DNA from: Cristatella mucedo
Lineage: Eukaryota > Bryozoa > Phylactolaemata > Cristatellidae
Direction of reading: 5' to 3'
DNA length: 64,000 nucleotides
NCBI GenBank assembly: GCA_009760855.2
Contig: WPIO01000075.1
Span: forward strand, 804,501 to 868,500
Notes under the pieces: generated by a model
Databases searched by the model: none
What the model was told of the DNA's origin: nothing
Seen by the model: only the letters and a program-made list of their open reading frames with translations
Made by a program: the position numbers and the translations under genes
Shown: positions 31,387 through 63,371 of the stretch, in pieces
How positions within the stretch are numbered: position 1 is the stretch's first letter
How the letters are laid out: each line of letters begins with the position of its first letter

Positions 31387-34300
31387 GTTATAATAGTAGC
31401 GCAGTCGGCGCTGTGCCCGCCGCAGTGCCGACTGGGCGAGACCGCCGCCGCCGCCGACGCCGCCGCCGCCGCTCGCGTGAAACCGGCGTCAGCCGGTAAT
31501 GTTGGGCGGTGGCGGCTACCTCGGCGGATGCTACCCAGTCGACGTCCTCGTCCGAAAGAGGTCCCACTCGAGTGAGCACCATGGTCGCGTAGTCGGCCGC
31601 GTCTCTGGCTTGGCACGGCTAAGGAAGGCGTGGCTCTTTTGCTGCGGCGGCGCGCCGCCGCGTGGCGAGAACGGCGAGAACGGCGAGACGCCGGAAGCGC
31701 TTCCGGCGGAAGAAGCGCTTGTCGGCAGCTGCAGCTGGACACGTCGTCGTGGGCGAGTGCCATGCGCCGGAAAGGGATGCGTTCCGTTAGAGCCACCCCT
31801 CCTTCAGAGGTCCAAGGGCAGAGTGGAGGGAAGAGTTGTAGTGCGTGGCAGATTTGCCAGCCTCGCACGGTAGGCGTGCGGCGGCGCTAGGGATGCGGGC
31901 GCCGTTCGCCGCTCTTGCAGAGGGGAGGGGGGAAAGGGCTGACCGCTGCAGGATTCCGCGCCGGCGTTCGTGGGCGCGATATGCCAGCGTGTGACCATTC
32001 GGCAAAGATCCGGCCGGAAAGCAGCAACTGACGCTGCTAACACGGCGGGTTTCTGCAACCGCAGCGTTCGTTGGATGCTGCGGAGTAAATACGGCGGCGC
32101 TCGACGAAGTCGCCGCGGCCGCCGCCCCTCCCCCTCTAACGCCCCGAAAGTCACGTGACAGGGACTCATCGTAGTCGCGGGAATCGAGTGGTCGGTCGCC
32201 GCTCTCTCTCAGCCACCGATATCACGAAGGGCGGAAATGGGGGACGGCGGCGGCGGCGGTGGCGGCGGCGGTGCGCCCTCCCCTTCGACGTCCCGTCCGA
32301 GCGAGCGCAGTGCGACGCTTTGGCGGACCACGCCCTAATACCGCACGAGCGGGCGCCCTCTACGAACGCGCGTCGAGCGTCGAGCTCAGGCGCGTCCGGT
32401 GGCCTCGGCGTATCGGATACGGCTGTCGCCTACGAGCTTCTGCCACGTGAGCAGCTCGTACAGGATGCAGCCGACGGACCAGACGTCGGCCGGCGCTCCC
32501 CACGTCCGTTCGGCCACGATGACCAGCTCCGGAGCGAGATACTGCCGCCCGCATTGCTCGCCGACGTCGAGTCCACCGAGCGGGCGGCCTCGGCCCGCAC
32601 GCCGAGAACAGTCGAAGTCGGATATCTGCGCGCGCGTTGAAAAGGGCGGCGCGGCGCCGGGCTTCGGCGGCGGCGGCAACTTTGCGCTTTCCTTAGGGCC
32701 GTGTGAACGTCCGCGACTTGCACAGTTGATGCCGACAGCGGCCGCCGCCGAGCGGGCGGGCGGCCGCTGCGAGGCGCGACGCGCGCAGGCGCACTGCGAC
32801 CTCGAACCTCGGCGGAGGAAAGGCGAGCGAAAGACGCACCTTGAAGAGGAGCTTGCTCACGTCGACGAGAACGTTCTGCGGCCTCACATCCAGGTGCGCG
32901 AGGCCGGCCGAGTGCACGAAGGCGAGCGCGCCGAGGATGTGGCCGGCGCAGCGCTGCTTGTGCTCCATCTTGGTCACCACCATCTTGGTCCGCAGGCACG
33001 ACTCCAGCGTGCAGTCCATGAGCTGGTAGCGCAAGTAGCTTGAGCAGAATTGAGGAGCGCTCTCTCATTCTTCAGAAGCAGCCGATCTCCAGAGCGGAGC
33101 AGCCATCGGCCGACCGGTCGCCACGAAAGCCGTAGCGGCGGCGGTCGCTGCGAGCGGCGGCGGCAGCAGCAGCAGCCGTGAAGGCGGCGACTCAGTCCGA
33201 ACTGTCAGCGCGTGAGCTCCGCCGGCGGCCGCGAGCAGTCACTCGTAAGAAGGCAGTTTTTTAAGTTTTTTTTTCACTTTTAAGAAGGCAGTCATACTGT
33301 TTCGCAGCTGCCCGGGGAGACTCTCACTTGTAGTGGGATGGAAATTCGGCTCGCATGCTTCACGCCCCTCCGATCGCTGCGGTGCGGACGTCAATTCAGA
33401 CTGCTGGGTATGAAAGATCCTCCCAGTGACGCCTGTAGGAGGGGGGGCGTACTGGTGGGTATTCCGAATTTTCCAAATTGATTTCAATCACTTTCAGAGG
33501 AACTTCAGCGTCCGCCGCAGCGTGCTTCTTCGGTGCGCTGAGCCCGCCTCCGAAAGGAAGGAGCTCAAAGAGATCGCTTAAGCAAATAAGAAAAGGCGTG
33601 TCATGCTATGCAAGAAATTGCTCGTTGCAAGCGATCCCTCGCAAGCAAGCTCCTGCAGTTCTAACTTGGCCTCTGGGGCTGCTGCTGGAGAAGAAGAAGA
33701 AGGTGCTACAAGAAGAGCTCTCGTTTTGTATTGTAGTATGTTGTATTGCGTTGTATTGCATTGTATGGCTTTCTTGGCTGTTGTTGGGGAAGGAGAATGC
33801 TACAGATGTTCTCAGATGCTAAAGAATTGCTTATTTCCATTACACTAAACGGTGACGAACTCCTACGGGAACTAACCATAATAGTAATCACAACACATTT
33901 GAGCAGCACCCTCAGAGAACTGAATCTCTTTCTAGGCTTTCTATTTTCTCTTTCTACTTTACAGATGCTGTACAGAAAGCATTATCAAATGAATTGATTG
34001 ATGGTAACATTCACACGCAGCAGTCAAGCACAGTGTAAGCATGCAGTAATGCATGAAAGCATGTGCGCACGAAAAAGTGCCTAGAGAGATTCAGTTTTCT
34101 GAGAGAACTATGCAAATGTATTATTATTAGTAGTAAGGATGAATCACACAGATCTACAAAATGTTGCAATCATCAGGTGTATTTGAAGCTTCTTTTTAAA
34201 TGTCTTCATATCAGGGAACATTGGTAGTAAGTTCCAGATGAGTAGTGATTCCAGGTAGTGAGTTCCGGGCGACGGTTGTGAGTTCCTTGGTGACCATGCG

Positions 34301-37030
34301 AAACAAAGGCATAGTCTCCAAAAGTTATGAGGCTCGCACTAGTTACACGCAAAAGATTTGAGTACTAACAGCGGGTTGTACGTTTTTTGGCCTGGTGAGG
34401 AAGTAGATCTGATAGGTACGCTGGAGCCAGAGAATGAAGGGACCTAAAAGTGAGTGACATTGACCTTGAAGTCGATATGCTCTATGACTGGGGGCCAGTG
34501 CAGGTCGGCGAGAAGCGGTGTGATGAGGCAACTGCGACGCTCACGACAGACAAGCCTAGTTGCTGCAGAGTTTTGCGAAAGCTGTAAGCGCTCGATTGTA
34601 CAGGCCGGGAGACCAGCTGGCAGTGAGCTACAGAAGTCGACACGGGATATCACAAATGCATGGACCAGTTTATATATAGTGTCTAAGGAAGCCCGAGTTT
34701 TAGCAATGTTACGTAGATAAAAGTAGGCAGACTCGCGGAGCCGATGTGGTTGTCCAATGAAATGTCACTGTGGAACTGGATACCTAAACTACATGCAGAT
34801 TCAATCGAAGATATGTTGGCTGAGCCAGTATTGAGCGTTATGTTTTCCAATTTCTGAATCACACTTGGTTTGTCAATAGCTAGTAAGTTGGTTTTGTCGT
34901 CATTCAATTTATGTAAGTTTGCTGCCATCCATGTGTAGACGTCATCAATACATGCAGCAACGGAATTGAAGGAATTCGACCTGCTGGAGGAATGCTGGGA
35001 GGAGTAGATAAGGTACAACTGAGTGTCATCTGCATAGAGATGAGAACATAGATTATGCTTGGCAATCACGCCAGCAGTAAGAAGGGTGCACGACACCGTA
35101 AAAAGAAGCGGACCGAGCACACCGAGCCCTGGGATACCTTATACTTAAGTGGTTCCTCGGATGATCTGCGTCCGCTTACGTTCATTCTCTGGAGTCTCTC
35201 ACCGAGGTAGGACCAAGCATGCCCAGGGCAGCGCCTGCGATGCCCTGTGATGGCGAGATGTGAGCCTCTCAAGAAGAACGACTCGGTGATCAGTAGTATC
35301 GAGCTGAAAGAATAAGCAGAACAAACACAGAACCCAGGTACCCAGGTCTGCTTTACTGAGAAGGTCGTTATGCACCCGAAGCAGTGCTGACTCTGTAGAG
35401 TGATAAGATCTAAACTCAGACTGGAACTTACTCGATAGATTTGAGGTCTCTACGTAAGAGGTCGGTTGGTCTGCCACAACTCGTACCTGCTGTGATGTCT
35501 GCTCGTGTCTGCTGGGATGTCTGCCGTGCGCTGCGCAGCAGCACACATGCGGCGACTGTTGGCACCTCCTTCGGCTTGACAGTTGCGTACGTGGTGCAGG
35601 TGTGGGCAAAGCTTACCCAATGCCAATTACCACATTACTCAATGCCAATGCCACTACGCCACTAGTGAAACCAGAAGGGGGCACGAGGCGGGATGCATTA
35701 TTCCCTACAAAAGGGAGCGACCTCTGTACAAGGGGAGACCCCTACTCCTACGACCGGCGTCAGTCACCAACGACGAAATGTTTTTAATCCCACTCGATGA
35801 GCTACTACTCGATGAGCCGATGAGCCGAGTACTACAACTCGATGATACTACTCGATGAGCCGAGTACTTGTCGAATAAGTAATTTTGGGCTACAATTGTC
35901 ATTATTCGTAGGTCTAGCCTCGCCTATATTACAATTTTGCACGTCATGCCCCCCCCCCCCAGATGAAAACTCTGGCTCCCCCGCCTCGCTGTGCCATCTC
36001 GCATCCTTCATCCAGCGGCGATGCGCGCAGATATGTCCTCACGCTCGCACGGCGCCCGTCAGGCCAGCTGTCAAGGGATACACTTTCCGCAGATCGACTT
36101 GCACGGCCATCGTTTCTTCTAAAGGCAGTATCTAGGAGGTAGTAAAGGCAGTATCTAGGAGCAGTAGCCGCAACCTCTTATCTGCAGGACGCGAGCGGCC
36201 CACTTTCGTGCGCGCGGCGCTAGAGGGCGCTGACAGGCTGGAGCGACGCTCCGAGCCTCGGCCGCCAAAGCTCGGGCGGTGGCGGGGAATAGGGCCGCGT
36301 CCGCTGTCGCCGCTTCGTCCGCCGCGCGCGCTGCATGCGCTCGCGGCGGATGAAACGCGACAGCGGACGAAACGCCTCTGCGGACGGACGCACGGACGCA
36401 GAGACTCGAGCGGGGCGCGGCGATAGCGTCCCTGCTCGGTGCGAGAAAGACCAGGCCGGCTTTTTCGCGCGCCCGAGTGAGACAGCGGAAGCGGCAGCGG
36501 CGGGCGGCGGCGGCGTCTGTGCTAAGCGGCGGCCTGCACTGGGCGGCGCCGCCGCTGGCGCCGGCGCGTGCTCTCACGTTCTCTTGTTTCAGCAGCCTCT
36601 GGTAGGCCATCTCCCTGAGAGCGCGGACGGCTTGCTCCTTGTTCGAGTTGATTTTCCCTATCGTCCTCAGCGCGACGTGCTTTCCGTCGCTAACGTCCGC
36701 TGCTCGACTGGAAACGGAGCGTAACGCCGCTTCCGCCCTATGGGGGGGAGGGGCGCCGCCGCGAGCGGCAGCTGCCGTCACCCGCGCGCCCGCTCGGCGC
36801 GACGCATTTCGCGCGCGCTCGCTCGGCGATCGGTCGGCGCTCGCCGAGCAATCGGTCGGCAATCGCCCGGCGATCGGTCGGCCCCGGTAGCCGGCTGCTG
36901 CGCTACGGGAGGAGAGAGCGCTGCCTGCAGCGGCGGCGGCGCCCACGAACAGCGCTTTGCACGACTTGTCCTTGGAGAACACCTCCAATATCCGATATCT
37001 TCCGAACAGCACGTCCCCTACTTTTACCAT
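30726..37030 (-). CDS. MAPK/Nemo-like kinase family protein, probable pseudokinase
   Basis: Minus-strand exons: 37030-36947, ~36707-36578, 33605-33492, 33038-32840, 32625-32434, 31618-31535, 31280-31196, 31070-30955, 30851-30726. Together they encode about 375 residues, the usual size of a MAPK catalytic domain. The CMGC character shows in 'DVWSVGCILYELLT' and the C-lobe 'SLLVGMLQFNAERRWDAEAS'. 'VSDGKHVALRTI' resembles Nemo-like kinase. Nearly every catalytic element is changed: the glycine loop is SKDKSC, the VAIK Lys is Arg (VALR), HRD is HLD, the catalytic-loop Lys is Arg (DVRPQN) and DFG is DFD. The catalytic Asp and Asn, the DFD Asp, APE and the DVW Asp remain. Weak or no phosphotransfer is inferred. 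Two junctions (exon 1/2 and 3/4) do not resolve in phase. Confidence 0.8.
30955..31070 (-). CDS. kinase exon 8: αG-αI of the C-lobe
   Basis: Acceptor CTCGTTGCAG, donor AGATCG/GTACGC. Encodes 'ATSLLVGMLQFNAERRWDAE' then 'ASLTSEFLKDALPWDYRS'. This is the C-terminal kinase pattern LLxxMLxFxxxxRxxAxxAL in which the αI Arg is kept. Confidence 0.88.
31196..31280 (-). CDS. kinase exon 7: MAPK-insert region
   Basis: Acceptor GCGTTTTTGCAG and donor TCTTCGG/GTAAGC. Encodes 'MRDALRTPPPRADGGRGAGT' then IRTATASS. Low complexity gives no direct similarity, but position, splice quality and phase (0 in, 1 out) fit both neighbours. Confidence 0.65.
31349..31384. repeat. (AT)n microsatellite
   Basis: About 36 bp of AT repeat in the intron between kinase exons 6 and 7, flanked by GC-rich DNA ('AGCGCTAATAGTAGTAAT' on one side, 'AATAGTTATAATAGTAGCGC' on the other). 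Confidence 0.95.
31535..31618 (-). CDS. kinase exon 6: CMGC insert start
   Basis: Strong acceptor GCCTTCCTTAG. Encodes 'PCQARDAADYATMVLTRVGP' then LSDEDVDW, aligning with the 'LDLITxLLGTPSxE' part of MAPKs. Donor TGG/GTAGCA; a second in-phase donor 15 bp downstream (GAG/GTAGCC, end 31520) is equally possible. Confidence 0.75.
32434..32625 (-). CDS. kinase exon 5: DFD, activation segment, APE, αF
   Basis: Acceptor GCGCGCGCAG, donor CTC/GTAGGC. Encodes 'ISDFDCSRRAGRGRPLGGLD' then 'VGEQCGRQYLAPELVIVAER' and 'DVWSVGCILYELLTWQKL'. DFG is DFD. There is no TxY dual phosphorylation motif; the segment is short and Arg/Gly-rich. APE and the αF Asp (DVW) are intact. Confidence 0.9.
32840..33038 (-). 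CDS. kinase exon 4: hinge, αD-αE, catalytic loop
   Basis: Acceptor TTCTGCTCAAG, donor CTTCAAG/GTGCGT. Encodes 'YLRYQLMDCTLESCLRTKMV' through 'ILGALAFVHSAGLAHLDVRP' and 'QNVLVDVSKLLFK'. The catalytic loop HLDVRPQN corresponds to HRDLKPxN: Asp and Asn stay, Arg and Lys are lost. The spacing from hinge to catalytic loop is as in MAPKs. Confidence 0.88.
33492..33605 (-). CDS. kinase exon 3: β4-β5 segment
   Basis: Acceptor TTTCTTGCATAG. Encodes 38 residues, 'HDTPFLICLSDLFELLPF' then a Gly/Ala/Lys-rich loop and 'AEVPLK'. 'NHDTPFLICLSDLFE' across the junction with exon 2 matches the 'KHDNVLxALDI' region of Nemo-like kinases. The donor used here (AAA/GTGATT) leaves phase 0, whereas exon 4 as drawn needs phase 2, so this 3' boundary is uncertain. 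Confidence 0.6.
33880..35480 (-). mobile_element. LINE family A copy in a kinase intron
   Basis: From the reversed tail ('AGCACCCTCAGAGAACTGAA' at 33905) through C-terminal coding ('MISRVDFCSSLPAGLPACTI', 34653-34590) to reverse transcriptase with '[16 protein letters not shown]' and 'FRSYHSTESALLRVHNDLLS' near the 5' end. Many frameshifts; inactive. Same strand as the kinase gene. The 5' end is approximate. Confidence 0.85.
34060..34135 (+). mobile_element. LINE-A/SINE-2-type tail inside LINE A
   Basis: 'AAAAGTGCCTAGAGAGATTC', 'AGTTTTCTGAGAGAACTATG' and 'CAAATGTATTATTATTAGTAG' read as a plus-strand family tail, opposite to the surrounding element. 'CTATGCAAATGTATT' is closer to the SINE-2 tail than to LINE A, so a decayed SINE-2 insertion is likely. 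Confidence 0.6.
35481..36150. other. kinase intron sequence without features
   Basis: Includes a local 'CTCGATGAGCCGA' repeat (35795-35868), a C-tract at 35949-35959 and the duplication 'AAAGGCAGTATCTAGGAG' (36120-36162). No exon found here. Confidence 0.4.
36578..36707 (-). CDS. kinase exon 2: β3 strand and αC helix
   Basis: Encodes 'ADVSDGKHVALRTIGKIN' then 'SNKEQAVRALREMAYQRLLK' and QEN. The VAIK Lys is Arg. The αC glutamate (REM) is kept. Acceptor is either TTTCCAG (start 36707) or GAGCAG (start 36699). Donor GAGAAC/GTGAGA is clear and leaves phase 0. Confidence 0.75.
36947..37030 (-). CDS. kinase exon 1: start and degenerate glycine loop
   Basis: ATG at 37030-37028 in good context (GGCATGG). 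Encodes 28 residues, 'VGDVLFGRYRILEVFSKDKS' then CKALF. RYRIL aligns with the β1 strand of MAPKs, and SKDKSC occupies the GxGxxG position with no glycine. The proposed donor TTC/GTGGGC gives phase 0, but exon 2 needs another phase, so the real donor may differ by a few bases. Upstream the frame stays open through a (CT)n tract that probably lies in the 5' UTR. Confidence 0.7.
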
Positions 37031-37061
37031 GCCGCAGCGAAGATCGGCGAGAGCGCCTCGC

Positions 37062-37116
37062 GGCTCTCTCTCTCTCTCTCTCACTAGCTCTCTGTCTCTC
37101 TCTGTCTCTCTCTGTC

Positions 37117-37194
<78 letters not shown>

Positions 37195-37207
37195 GCTCTC
37201 TCTCACT

Positions 37208-37259
<52 letters not shown>

Positions 37260-37301
37260 CTCTCTCTCACTAGCTCTCTCTCACTAGCTCTCTCTCTCTC
37301 T
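37062..37301. repeat. long (CT)n microsatellite beside the kinase start
   Basis: About 240 bp of CT repeat with periodic CTCTGT and CTCTCTCACTAG variants, beginning about 30 bp upstream of the kinase ATG on the minus strand. On the gene strand it reads (GA)n and is open in frame with the ATG, giving a spurious Arg-Glu extension. Confidence 0.95.
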
Positions 37302-37762
37302 CTTTTTCGCTGCCTATTCGCGCGCGCCTTCGGCACGATGACGATGCGGCAGGCGGCGCCATGGCGACGGCTCGAGAACAGCGAGCGACGCCGAAGGAAG
37401 GTGCTGGCCGAGCGACCGCGCCCATCGAGACGTCGGCAGTCTGCCCGCTAGCGCCCGCATTGCGAGAGCCAGCCGATTGGGAGCCTCCGGGCTTACTGTA
37501 CCAAGAGCGCTTTCGCTCACGCGTATCTGCTTGTCGTGATTAAGTTGATAGAAAATGTTTGTTTACTGAATTGTATTTGAATTTTTGAATCAGAGATGTT
37601 CATTTGTATTGTTTCGCGTCTTCCTCGGCGTCAACTGCACGCAGTAGTTGCGCTTCTTCGCTTCGCTTTATTTTTATTTAATTTAGCTTGCGGAAGCATG
37701 GCGCACAGACTAGGCATAACTTGCGACGTGGTGCAGCTTTTTATGGCCCAACCGCCGCAGAA

Positions 37763-37832
37763 GTATATATGCCGCTCTCTCTCTCTAAATATATATATAT
37801 CCATCTCTCTCTCTGCCTCTCTCTCGTTTTCC

Positions 37833-37897
<65 letters not shown>

Positions 37898-37919
37898 TTA
37901 GATAGAGAGAGCGGCATAT

Positions 37920-37953
<34 letters not shown>

Positions 37954-37972
37954 CATATATATATACGCGGCA
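37763..37972. repeat. AT repeats with a ~33-bp inverted repeat
   Basis: Arms 'TATATATGCCGCTCTCTCTC' (37764 on) and 'GATAGAGAGAGCGGCATATA' (37901-37920) are reverse complements with few mismatches. They continue into AT repeats on both sides and enclose about 95 bp of AT- and CT-rich sequence. Confidence 0.8.
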
Positions 37973-38226
37973 TCTGGGAGTAGCTGTGGCAGGGGTGTGG
38001 CCTCACTGCTGTTAAGGTGGGAGAGTGACCTATTATTTTCTCTTGACTTTAATTTAATGAATGCTCGTGTCAACAATTTTCTAGAGAACAAAGTAAATAC
38101 GCTGTAAGTCCTCTGGTTTAGAAAAACAGTTAAAGGTGCCTCGACTCACTGCAACTTTCTCACTGAATACAGGTTCATCAACTAAATTTGTTTAAATTAT
38201 TCGGGAATGCATTATTGCATCGCCAC

Positions 38227-38374
38227 TGATCCTTATCTGACAGGGAGAAATTCAAAAAAGTGTTACAAATATAAGAGGTGGTACAGCTCAGGTCTTGGTT
38301 TGGCTGCGGATTGGTGAATTCGCCCACGCTCGAGACACTGAACTCGACTAGTGACAGACGCTTCTCGCTTTGAG
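38227..38374 (-). CDS. possible orphan exon, DSL-ligand MNNL-like
   Basis: With acceptor TTGTCTATGTAG and donor GGATCA/GTGGCG the minus strand encodes 'QSEKRLSLVEFSVSSVGEFT' then 'LSCTTSYICNTFLNFSLSDK'. The order hydrophobic strand, SC, YIC, TFLNF resembles the start of the MNNL domain of Delta/Jagged ligands. No DSL or EGF exon is visible between here and the kinase gene at 37030, so this may be a fragment, a different secreted protein or chance. A stop lies directly upstream in frame, so it cannot be a first exon. Confidence 0.3.
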
Positions 38375-38399
38375 CTACATAGACAACTAAGGCGATCAA

Positions 38400-41034
38400 A
38401 ATGGTTTTTTAATTCCCCACTTTATATTTAGACCAGCGTACTCATGCAGAATCCTAGCGTACTACGTGAATGAAAATGTGTGTTTATGTTGTGCGAAGCT
38501 GTTGTTTGTGTTGTTGTTGAAGTTGTTGAGAAGCGTGAGTGTGAGCGTCTTGCTAAAAAGCACACGGCACTCAAACAGCACTCGGACGCATCCGAACTCA
38601 ATAAGGTTTAATAATCAACACAAGTTGGCGACGTTAAGCCACGCCCTGCTGCAGGAGTGCTTCGTTCCTATTGGCTAGCCAAGGTCGGGAGGGGCCCCAG
38701 CTTAGTACTGGCAGACCGCAGCGTTTAGGCGATGCACTACCGTAAGCTGGCGTAAGCATCCTCACATCGAAATATCAGCATTTATAATTGCAAATTTGGT
38801 GCCTAGCTGCCACTGTTACGCTTGCTTTGGTCAGCTATGAACTTCCGGTGGGTCCAGGCATGCAACAGCTGGGGCATGCATTAGATATGACGTCAGAAAA
38901 CGGGCTGAAATCAAGACAGCTACCCAGCGTCCCAGATACTTACCAGCTTGGAATGTCTTCTCCGAGCCGCAGGTCCTTCTAATACAGGCTGAATTTTGAG
39001 AGCGCATTTCGATGTACTTATTCCCAGCCACCGCTTGTTAGCGACTTATATGTCATGGCTGTCGCAACGGAAGGTGCAGACGAATGGCTTACATCGCAGA
39101 AAATAGAGAGGTAGCACCAATAAACGCTTTCGGAGTTTTGCAGGGTTTAAGTGCCGCCGATCGCTTATTTCAAAATGCAGCCTTTAAAACTCAGTTCTAT
39201 CATGCGAGTATACATTTTCACTAGTTGTATAGCTTGTGTATTATGCAGTCATATCGCAGGTTATGGGCATGGAATCTACAGTTCCGCTGAGGGAATCCAT
39301 TCGCCAAAATGGTAGAAAAGTCATACAAATTCATTCCGATCGCAGACGATTGCAGTATTCAAGATAATATCGGCGAAAGTCAGCCGATAATGCCTCTAGT
39401 AGGCGCCATCCACCATCATTCTAAGTAGATGTTACTAAATCTACATTCCCGCTTCCTAAAGCCTAAGCCACATTGAGCTAAAACATTTTTTTCTTAAGAA
39501 CGGTATAGCACATGTTATAATTGTGCTTCTGCTAATTTGCCTCTGGTCCATTACATTTTCAGCTACTGGAGAGATTATCTCACTTGACATTATCACGGAC
39601 GCCAATCCGAACCTTTCATTTCAATGTTTTCTTAGTAACGCGACCCTTATGTTGCCTCGAATTCACTATCGACGACAGTTCAATATTGAATCAGTCGGGG
39701 GGGGGTTCAAATAGCAGGAATCATCTGCCCAGGGCCACTAAACTAAGCAACCACATCTAATGGCATGTCAGTTACAGAAAAGGCAGCTAAAGCCACGTTC
39801 AAGGTCAACAGTCATATGTGCAGCCCTAGCTATCGTTGGCTATCGATAGCAGCACGCTTTCGTGTAATCCCTCTCGGCGAACTAGCACTGAGTATGGGGA
39901 CGTGGAGTTATTATGCTTTCCTTCGTCGAAGGAAAGATGGCCCATGATGGCCGTTAGCTCAAAATGCCAGCACGAAATTACGGCTCGAATTCGCGATAAG
40001 GTGTTACCGAACCAACTCTTCCTGCTTAACGATTTCTATTGACTGTGTCGGAATTGATTTTTTAACCATGACGGGTAAACTATAACAGAGCTCGCCTTCC
40101 TAGCCACGGCAGAGTAGAAGGATCTGGTAGAAGCGATAAATAGTTTTAATGATGGTAGTTAGGAAATTAGCGAGTATAACTGGTTACCTGCGGCTTTCCC
40201 TGGAAGAGGGATATCTGAGACAACCTGATAGAGCTATCTCAGGAAGAGGATTTTCATTTCCCAGCCACAGATATATATCTATGCGTTAAAATAGCCACAG
40301 GTCTGACTAACCGGTAAGAGTTACTGTGTACTCTTACAGCTTAGTGGTAGCATGTGGCCACCGATCAACCGTATTAGCTTCGTTTCTTGGTGAACGTTTC
40401 TTGTTGAACTAGAGCTTTGTCGTTGATCAATCCGATACTCTAATCACTAGAAGAAGTCTGAGTAACCGGTTTGAGGTCAGTTGAAAATATGGATTCATTT
40501 TTAAAGATGTCTTGATTCCTTTAAAAATACTCGTTGTTGTAATTGAGTACTATAACTCTGAAATACAGTGCTAGACCCATGCAGGTTACTTGGCTTGTCG
40601 TGCCGTAAGATAGCCTGCCACCGTTAGTGGTCATAACTGGACCTACTATCGACTACTGTATAAGGCTGACCAGTGACAGCAGAGGCTAGCACATGACATA
40701 GAAACCAAGGCTATCTCGGTCTATGCAGGTGGTAATACAATCGGCCACCGTTCAAGTTACTTTAGTGAATGCTAGCACAGAGTTAGTGCGTAAAAGAAGA
40801 AAACGAGGCTAAAAAACAAAGCAACTTTACTTCTTCAACATTATCGGTTCAACAGGTATGTCCAGCAATCATCCAGAATCTGTCTGATGAGAATAAACAT
40901 GATTTTTCTGTTCGAGATTTGACAGTATGCTGAGGACATCATATGAGAAGAAGCATCTGCTACTGCAGAATGCCCACGAGCGAGTCACACTACGACAATG
41001 TAGAGAAAAACACTGCTGCTCGTGAGGCAAGCTG
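38400..41034. other. no recognised gene
   Basis: Unassigned region downstream of the NXF1 stop. A plus-strand frame at 39523-39714 starts with a hydrophobic, signal-like stretch but has no domain. No LINE or SINE copy recognised. Confidence 0.4.

Positions 41035-63371
<22,337 letters not shown>

Noticed and set aside
39523-39714. Plus-strand frame with a signal-peptide-like start
   Set aside because: Only 63 codons, ends at a G-tract, no domain and no convincing splice continuation.
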